Below, piece after piece: positions 57,579-64,000 of a DNA stretch of 64,000 nt (position 1 is the first letter of the stretch; every line of letters starts with the position of its first letter). The notes under the pieces were generated by a model, which did not search any database, was not told where the DNA came from, and was given only the letters and a program-made list of their open reading frames with translations. Position numbers and translations under genes: made by a program. This stretch comes from Lantana camara (taxonomy: Eukaryota > Streptophyta > Magnoliopsida > Lamiales > Verbenaceae). Where the stretch lies: the NCBI GenBank assembly GCA_037501455.1, contig CM074856.1:92392001-92456000 (forward strand), read 5' to 3'.

Positions 57579-60500
57579 TGTAGCACCCCAAGCGGTGGGG
57601 CACCACACCCCTGCACTATGACCCGACACGTGGTACGAAATGTAAAGTCCGCACACGTACCAAGTCACAGCGAACGGGTGACGAACGAAAAATCCAACCT
57701 AAGCTAGGCGGTACCTAAACCCTGTACAAATAAAATATGCAAAAACTTGTATGCGGAAGCAAATCAAAATATGAACTAACAAAAACTTTAATCAACAAAC
57801 ATAAGTAAATGGGTTCCACTAATTCCACGAACCTGTCCTAACCTGCCCCGAATTCAAACATGTAACAAAGACGGGTTCAACTAATCCAAGCCCTGTCCTA
57901 ACCTGTCCCGAAAATTCATATAATCAAAGCATAAACATCATCTTGTACAGAACATACTAAATACATAATTCGGAACAAAGTATTTAACCAAAAAATCAAA
58001 CGGACTGACACAGACTCGACAGACCCGACTCAAAGCCGCCTAGCTCGAACTCCAACAACTTGTACCTGCAAACTAAAAACATAGGTGGGGCGAGGGTCAG
58101 TCCACTGACTGAGCGAGGGGGCTGAACTCACACACACTATACATAATAAGGAGCAGAGCACGTATCAAAAGAAAGATTATGAACCGGGAGTAGGGTTTTG
58201 CATACCAAAACCATTTCCAAATCAAACTTATACATATCTTAACTTATTCATAACTTAACAAACTGAGCATACTCATATCATAATAAAAGAGAAAGCTCCT
58301 ATCCCGTTTCATAATCAACATAACAGATCATAATCATATACCCGGCAAGTACGGGTCTCCCACCTTACTTCCATATTGAATCAAACGTATCATAACAGAA
58401 AACAAACAAATATCATAAACAATCCAACCCCAACACCATGTAGTTCGGGGAGCAAACCCTACTCATACAGATACAAACATACACGGGGTAGCGAACCCAC
58501 ACTGTGCCTTCCCCGGTTATCCACCGAGGGCTTAAGATACCACGCCTTCCCAACCTCCCTAGGTCGCCCGTGAATATCTCAAATGAGAACGTGCACAGGG
58601 GTCATAACCGGCGACCCCATGGTCGTCCCGGGTCTCCCTTACCCACGTCTCAGGGCCCAACACAACAGAACAGAGCATATCAGAACAGATCATACCATAA
58701 CTCGCTACATATCAAACTTATCATATCGTATCAAAATCATACTTACGTACCTTATCGGAGCATACCATACCTTGCAACTTAGCATATGCTATAAACGTAC
58801 CTCTCCGTGTCATCCTAATCCGCAGCTGGTATGAAGACACACGGTTTGGAGCATAGCCTTGTTGCAAAACATTTCAAGCTTACATATGCTCGTACATATA
58901 CAGTTCGAAAACCTTTAATCGTATGACAAATTCATAAACATATCATATAAACACATATCTATTATATAAATATAATAGAATAATCGCATGCAGGCTTGAA
59001 AACGAGCACAGAGGATTGTAGGTCGCTGTAACTAAAACAAAAATCCTAAAACCTCACCTTACACCAAACGGAGCCAAATACAAAGCAGAAGGTCCACCCC
59101 GAAACCTGCACGACCTCAAGTCACCACCCCGGGTGCACCTGTACCAACTGAACACACAAACACAACATGGAACTCAGACTCAAGCAGACAACCACATAGG
59201 GACGCACGGTATATGCTCAAACACTTAATAAATGTAATCACATCAGCAAAGTTCAAATTCATATAAATTATATGCGAAACAAAACATTAAGGCATGTTCA
59301 TGTGCATAATTAATGCAAATAACAAAATTAAAGGCAAAGCACTTCATATCATTTCATGCAAATTCACGTAATGCATTTCATATTATTTCATTCCTCACAC
59401 AAAACAATTCATACAAATTCACGTAGCACACAAATCAAATAAATCATAATAGCATGTTTCATATTTCATATAAGTCAAATTCTAGTCAACTAAGTTCATT
59501 AAATTCATACGTTACATATTCAATTCATACATTACATTTTAGATTTCACTACTAAGGTCTATTAATTCAAATTAAACAAATTCCTACCTTTTTTCAAAAA
59601 TTACACAAACTCCCCCTCTAGACTAACCAAGTAGCAAAATCAACAAGTCGGGGGTTCAATTTACAAATCAAATTATCCAAATATTTCAAATTATAATTCA
59701 TACAAGTTTTCATACACATTGGAGCACAATTCAATCAGTAATTCAAGCTTAAAGTAATTAATTGACAATTACCAATAATAAACAAAAGTAAATACAACCA
59801 CTTCAAAAATTCATATAAAATCAACCGGACATCCGATTGACGAACGAAAAATGGCATTGGACTTACCACAACGAAACGGACCTATTGTCCGAAAGTTGCC
59901 GGAATGCCGCAACCGTAGCCGGCCGAACAGCCACCGGCCGCCTCCGGTGGTCGGAAAAATCTCCGGAAGGACAGAAACGTACGCCTCGGCCTGCCTGACA
60001 AAATCCCTCAACCAATTTCAGAAAATACCAAACACACCGGACTTCGTTGACGAAAAACCGAACTAAAATCCTAGTACGAAAACTGAAATTAAATATAAAC
60101 CGCTAAACGAAAATAAATTCCGGACATACCGCTGGAAAACCCGTAACGAGCCCTACCAAAGCCCCTAACCAAACTGCCGGAAAAGTCACCGGAAAATCGG
60201 ACCGCCGGTCCAGAGCCGGTCCGCCACCGGTTCGCCACCGCCGGCCGGTTCTCGTGTAGGGGCCAACGCCATCCGCTAGTTTCCGTCGTTCTAAGCAACT
60301 TTTTTAAAGGCTCCACCACCAAAACCGGCCGAAAAAGGGCCCTACGCCGCCGCCGAAGGACTGCCACCGCGCCACCGTCATTTCCGCCATCTCCGCCGCG
60401 ATTCGCTCAAAAAGGAGGCCGGAAATGGAATGGGAAGGGTAAAAAACGTAGGGTAAGGTGGTGGTTGGCCGGCGAAAGTCGCCGGATCGCCGGCGACGAA

Positions 60501-61064
60501 GTAGTGGCGCCAACCGCCACTTTCAGGCCGCCGTTGCGCCACCGTGGGTCATCGATTGGCCACGATCTTGGTACGGTTGTGACGGGCTCGTCGAGCTGAT
60601 GAATTTCGACTAAAGGTTCGTCGAATTCCGTCGAGAAACGATCAAGTTTGGTGATGTGTGTGAAATCACACCTTCGAGTGTGTGTGTACAGTGTTGATCG
60701 TGGGAGAAGACGATGAAGGCTGAGGTCTGATCTTTGGCACGAATTACGAGGATCCGGGGTATTATATCTCGGGTCCTCATACGCAAAAACGGACGGAAGA
60801 AGGGGTTAACGAAGTCAGAATTGGGCAAACTTAGAGTCTACGGACTCGTCTCGATGCCCCGAACGCAAAGCAAGGGTCAAAAGGGTCGAACTCTCGACCG
60901 AACGAGAAATGAACGAATAACCCCTAAAAGAGAAATTGCAAACAAGCCCCTAAACTCTAAAAGAGTTCAAAATAGGGCCACGCAAAATATAAAATCACAT
61001 AATTAAACACATTAAAAGGTTGAAACGTGGCGTACCTTATAAATCGGACGAGCGGGATGTCACA
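57579..61064 (-). repeat. Element C 5' LTR
   Basis: Near-identical to 52048-55546, with all landmarks kept. Missing about 14 bp in the CCGCCACCGG region near 59935. Confidence 0.9.
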
Positions 61065-61787
61065 TGTGTATATATATATATTAAATAATTAAATGTGTTA
61101 ATTATTTAATAAACTTTGGTTTAATTTTGAATTAAAAAGAAAGTCTTATTTTGGAGAAAAATAATCTAGTTAATTAATTACGAATTAATTAATTAGATAA
61201 ATAAGTTATTTATTTATTAATAAATAAAGTATAATAATATCCAAAAGGGTTTGGATATTTTAGCTCTCTTAAAAAGTTGATTTGAATAAGAATTCAAAGT
61301 CAAAGTTGGAATTACTTGATTATCATGTAATAAGAGAGAGAGGGATCAAATCCTTAGTCCATTAGGACTAGGATCGGCCGCCCCTCCTCTTGGTTATATA
61401 TAGGGGAGCTCGAACTCCCCTTGATGATTGATTGAATTCTTTTGGTTCATGTGTTGAACACCATCCTTTCTGCAAGATAAATTAAACCCTAGGTTAAGCC
61501 TAAACACTAACTAGAGAACTAGCATCCTTACTAGTTAGATTGTAGTCAAGTTGGTGGACTATCTCTAGAGAGCTTCAAGTTAGAAGTTTTGAAGATTCGA
61601 GCTTTACCAAGGAGAGGGGATCAAGCCTCGAGAAGAGCGTTCTTGGGTGGCTTGAAACGCTTCAAGAAAGATTATTGAAAAGTAAGTTTCTAATCTCTAC
61701 GAATTTGGATACACGATTGCGAGTATACGATCTTTTTGTTGGAAAATTTTTAAATTTCCGCTTCTTTCTGATTCCTGTTTTCCAACA
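61065..61787 (+). repeat. 3' LTR of the copia element, second part
   Basis: Resumes TGTGTATATATA and matches 44110-44842 to the terminal TTCCAACA. Followed by ACACA, completing the target duplication of the copia element. Confidence 0.92.
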
Positions 61788-61857
61788 ACACAAACACACA
61801 ATGATGGGGCTGACGGCCGTTAACGCCATTCATTCACAAGAAGCTAACGGTCGTTGG
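61788..61857 (-). repeat. Element B 5' LTR, short remainder
   Basis: Resumes with ACACA (target duplication of copia) and continues into the palindrome cluster (GGGGCTGACGGCCG..., AGCTAACGGTCG) matching 35250-35315. Cut at 61857 by the start of LTR E. Confidence 0.8.
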
Positions 61858-62889
61858 TGTAACATCCCGATCGTTCGGATTTCCAGGTACGCCGTAACGA
61901 GAGAGTTTTATGTGCTTTAAATTATTTAATTACGTATTTGAATGTTATTTTAATGCTTTTATGATTATTTGAATTTATATGAAATTAATTGTTTATAATT
62001 ATGAACTTTGAATTTTAACGTTTAAGTTTGCATGCTCGTAATTTGCTCGTTATGTGCCGGAATTCAATTCCGATTTTTGTGAAATTTTGGTATGCGTGAT
62101 ATATGTGAGTTATGAATGTGTTTGCATGCTCGTTTTAAGTTTTTCTGTTCATTTGTCGAGGTTTTAAACCTTCGGTTTTTGACGAGGGACATGAGGGCCT
62201 AACTAGTTTTAGCGCGCCTCTTGTTCCGGAGGCCATAACTTGAGCTAGGGAATTCGGATTCGAATTCCGGAAGATGCGTTGGACTTGTAATGAATAGATG
62301 AAGCCAAGGAACCTGATTTTTGGACCCTCGTTTTTTGCCCGAACGAACAGCTTGCGCCAAAACCACCATCTTTGACTAGTCTTACACTTGTGGGGCCAAT
62401 TTAACCATGCTCAAGCCTAACCCTTGATATCTTGACTTGAGTCAAGTCTCTCCCTCTCCCTTATCAGCTGAAAACCGAGCCAAATTCCCCTCTTTTTGTG
62501 CAGCAGCTGGTCCATGGAGAAAAGAGAAGAGAAGAAGAAGCCCTTTCCATGTCTTGAGATTTTGAAGACAAATCTTCTCCATACTTCTTCATATCTTAAA
62601 GGTAAGTACATTTATGTATTCTCCTCTCTTCTATGCTTCATTTGATCCTTAAAATTCATGAAATGCATCAGATTTAATAAGGGAATGGAGGCTTGCATGA
62701 ATAGTTAGGGTTAGACTTCATTTTTGAATCCTTGTCTTAGCTTGAGTTTCATGGAGGTTTGTTGCATGTTAACTGATTATTTGAGCTTCTTAACCTCAAT
62801 ATATGACTTATAATTCATGTTAGTTGTGTAATATATGATCTACCATTGATAACATGATTGAAACTTTGAGTTTTTGGCCATGAAACTTG

Positions 62890-63640
62890 TAAACCGAACT
62901 GCTGCAAATCTGCTCTTTTTCACTGGACTGCTGTCACGTTTTTGAGACCAAATGTTGGAATTCTTGCCTCCAATTTCGTGTGCTAATGCTTGGTCATGTA
63001 TTATACATGTGGTTCTATGAATGTGCTTCGTTTTGCCCTGAATTCATGCTTTATTATGGCTGCAAACTTGAGTTCTTGAACCTTAAAAACTACTCCCCTG
63101 TTTTGGAACTGCTGTGTGGATTTGTGCTTTGGTTCTTGAGTTAATGGCTTCCAATTCGTGTGAATTTGCATGGAGATGTTGTATACTAATTGCTTTACAT
63201 GTTAGCCCTGCTCTTGCAAGTTTTTAGATCCATTTTCAGCTCCTAAACCACAACATGAAGCCTATTTGTATGTTATGTGCAAACCTAACTGCTGCTGTGA
63301 TACTTAAAGTATTTGGTTGATCTCTTGTACTTATTTTCGTGTGAATTTGCATGAGGATGAAGTATTTGAGTTGCTCTTTATGTTAGCTTAGCCTTTCCTA
63401 GTTTTTAACTAGCATCTTGACCCCAAATTTGAAGTGCATGGCCTGTTTATCGACTTGGGCGAACTAAACTGCTGCTGTTGCATTTTGTGATCATTTGATG
63501 GTTCTAATGTGATCCAATTCGTGTCAATTTTCATATACATGGAGTATATTAGTTGGTTAACATGTTAGCATTCATTCCCCAAACTTTTAACTCCAAACTC
63601 AGCCCCTAAGTTGGTGATCATGGCATGAATGCATGGTATG
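62890..63640 (+). repeat. Diverged tandem repeat of about 180 bp in LTR E
   Basis: Four copies marked by AACTGCTG at 62897, 63107, 63287 and 63467 (spacings 210, 180, 180), each followed about 70 bp later by AATTCGTGTGAATTTGCATG-like sequence and then CATGTTAGC. Confidence 0.7.
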
Positions 63641-63856
63641 CTCTTCTTCGTCCGATTTTCGTTGCTTGGTTTGAATGATCTTTGTTGCTTCATTCTTTGG
63701 CCTTATAATGTGATTATTTAGTGTGTATTCCATACATGTTATGTGGGTATTTTAGGCCTTAGAGTCCCTCTCTTTCAGCCCTTGTTTTGCTCTTTGTTTT
63801 TCCCCTTTTTAAACCGCAGCTGTCAACTCTTTTCACCCCCCCTTTTCGCCTCTGTA

Positions 63857-63998
63857 CCGAGACACCCCCGTGTCTCGGTTTGTTCTTCTGGAGTGACACA
63901 GGCGTGTCACCCCCTTTTTGTAGCTTTGTTTTCCGCCTGTACTGAGACATGGGGGTGTCTCAGTTTAGGCTTCTGGGATGACACGGGCGTGTCATTCC
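63857..63998. repeat. Array of interrupted palindromes in LTR E
   Basis: Four stems: CCGAGACAC (63857-63878, centre CCCC), GTGACAC (63893-63910, centre AGGC), CTGAGACAT (63942-63963, centre GGGG, one wobble) and GGGATGACAC (63975-63998, centre GGGC, one wobble). Same order and spacing as in element I but with different, compensated stems. Confidence 0.8.
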
Positions 63999-64000
63999 CC

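Larger units (their letters stand above)
52048..61064 (-). mobile_element. Element C: LARD-like non-autonomous LTR retrotransposon
   Basis: Two long LTRs (52048-55546, 3499 bp; 57579-61064, 3486 bp) flank a 2.0-kb interior with a tRNA-Met primer site and a polypurine tract but no gag or pol. Target duplication is CGTGT on the left and TGTGT on the right, one mismatch. LTRs differ by scattered changes and an indel of about 14 bp (54390s versus 59930s). The size and lack of coding match LARDs (large retrotransposon derivatives), which need enzymes from another element. It is the innermost, and hence youngest, layer of this nest. Confidence 0.9.
42924..61787 (+). mobile_element. Full-length Ty1/copia retrotransposon
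   Basis: 5' LTR 42924-44842 (1919 bp), primer site, 2.1-kb leader, single gag-pol frame 46968-50888, polypurine tract, 3' LTR 50905-52047 plus 61065-61787 (split by element C). TG...CA ends and perfect ACACA duplications (42919-42923, 61788-61792). It is inserted in the LTR of element B. Same LTR family as the solo LTR at 18758-23476. Gag-pol has four in-frame stops, so this copy is dead although its structure is complete. Confidence 0.95.
33729..61857 (-). mobile_element. Element B: Tekay-like chromovirus with all domains, broken
   Basis: Minus-strand element: 5' LTR at right (41460-42923 and 61788-61857, split by the copia insertion and cut by LTR E), primer site, gag, protease, RT, RNase H, integrase and chromodomain, polypurine tract, and 3' LTR at left (33729-36694, 2966 bp). 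Gag and LTRs are clearly related to element I but are a distinct subfamily. Stops and frameshifts occur in every domain. The far right end lies outside the window, so the target duplication cannot be checked. Confidence 0.88.
61858..64000 (+). repeat. Start of LTR E, continues beyond the window
   Basis: Begins TGTAACATCCCGATCG with an AGGTACGCCGTAACGAG block like LTR G at 968. A strong donor-like site AAAG/GTAAGT is at 62601/62602. It contains a 180-bp tandem repeat (about 62890-63640) and a palindrome array (63857-63998). GTTGG (61853-61857) may be its target copy. No coding sequence seen. Confidence 0.7.

Overview
This is nuclear DNA of a flowering plant, most likely a eudicot: AT-rich, intron-bearing, and built almost entirely of long terminal repeat (LTR) retrotransposons nested inside one another. 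I cannot name the species. There are no tRNA, rRNA, organelle or bacterial signals. Only one intact host gene is visible.

Layout. 1-2233: tail of a non-coding LARD-like element (G) and two LTR fragments (G, H). 2234-17225: element A, a minus-strand Ty3/gypsy relative with a broken gag and no pol; its upstream LTR is split by element I (7317-15572), a plus-strand Tekay-like chromovirus that has lost most of RT plus all of RNase H and the integrase core. 17226-18757: unidentified AT-rich DNA. 18758-23476: a Ty1/copia solo LTR that itself contains a Ty3/gypsy solo LTR (20286-23075), both with perfect 5-bp target duplications. 23477-23925: probable CACTA transposon end. 24589-28375: the host gene, a six-exon minus-strand gene for a 209-residue secreted protein with two EGF-like modules and a hydrophobic tail. 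29010-33728: fragments of copia and gypsy elements. 33729-61857: element B, a minus-strand Tekay-like chromovirus with recognisable but broken gag, protease, RT, RNase H, integrase and chromodomain. Its right LTR was hit by a full-length copia element (42924-61787), whose 3' LTR was in turn hit by a LARD-like non-coding element C (52048-61064). 61858-64000: start of another large LTR (E).

How the parts relate. A, B, C, D and I share blocks at the downstream end of their LTRs although C has no coding capacity and A only a broken gag, so the non-autonomous ones could have used proteins of B/I-type elements. Three structural themes recur across these families: (1) a hairpin with an AGGA loop and co-varying stem just before the polypurine tract; (2) clusters of interrupted palindromes, often with a four-base GGGC or GGGG centre, inside the LTR, in three families with compensated stem changes; (3) positionally conserved splice-like signals inside the LTRs, suggesting that the very long LTRs may be transcribed as split leaders. 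These are the observations I consider most worth testing.
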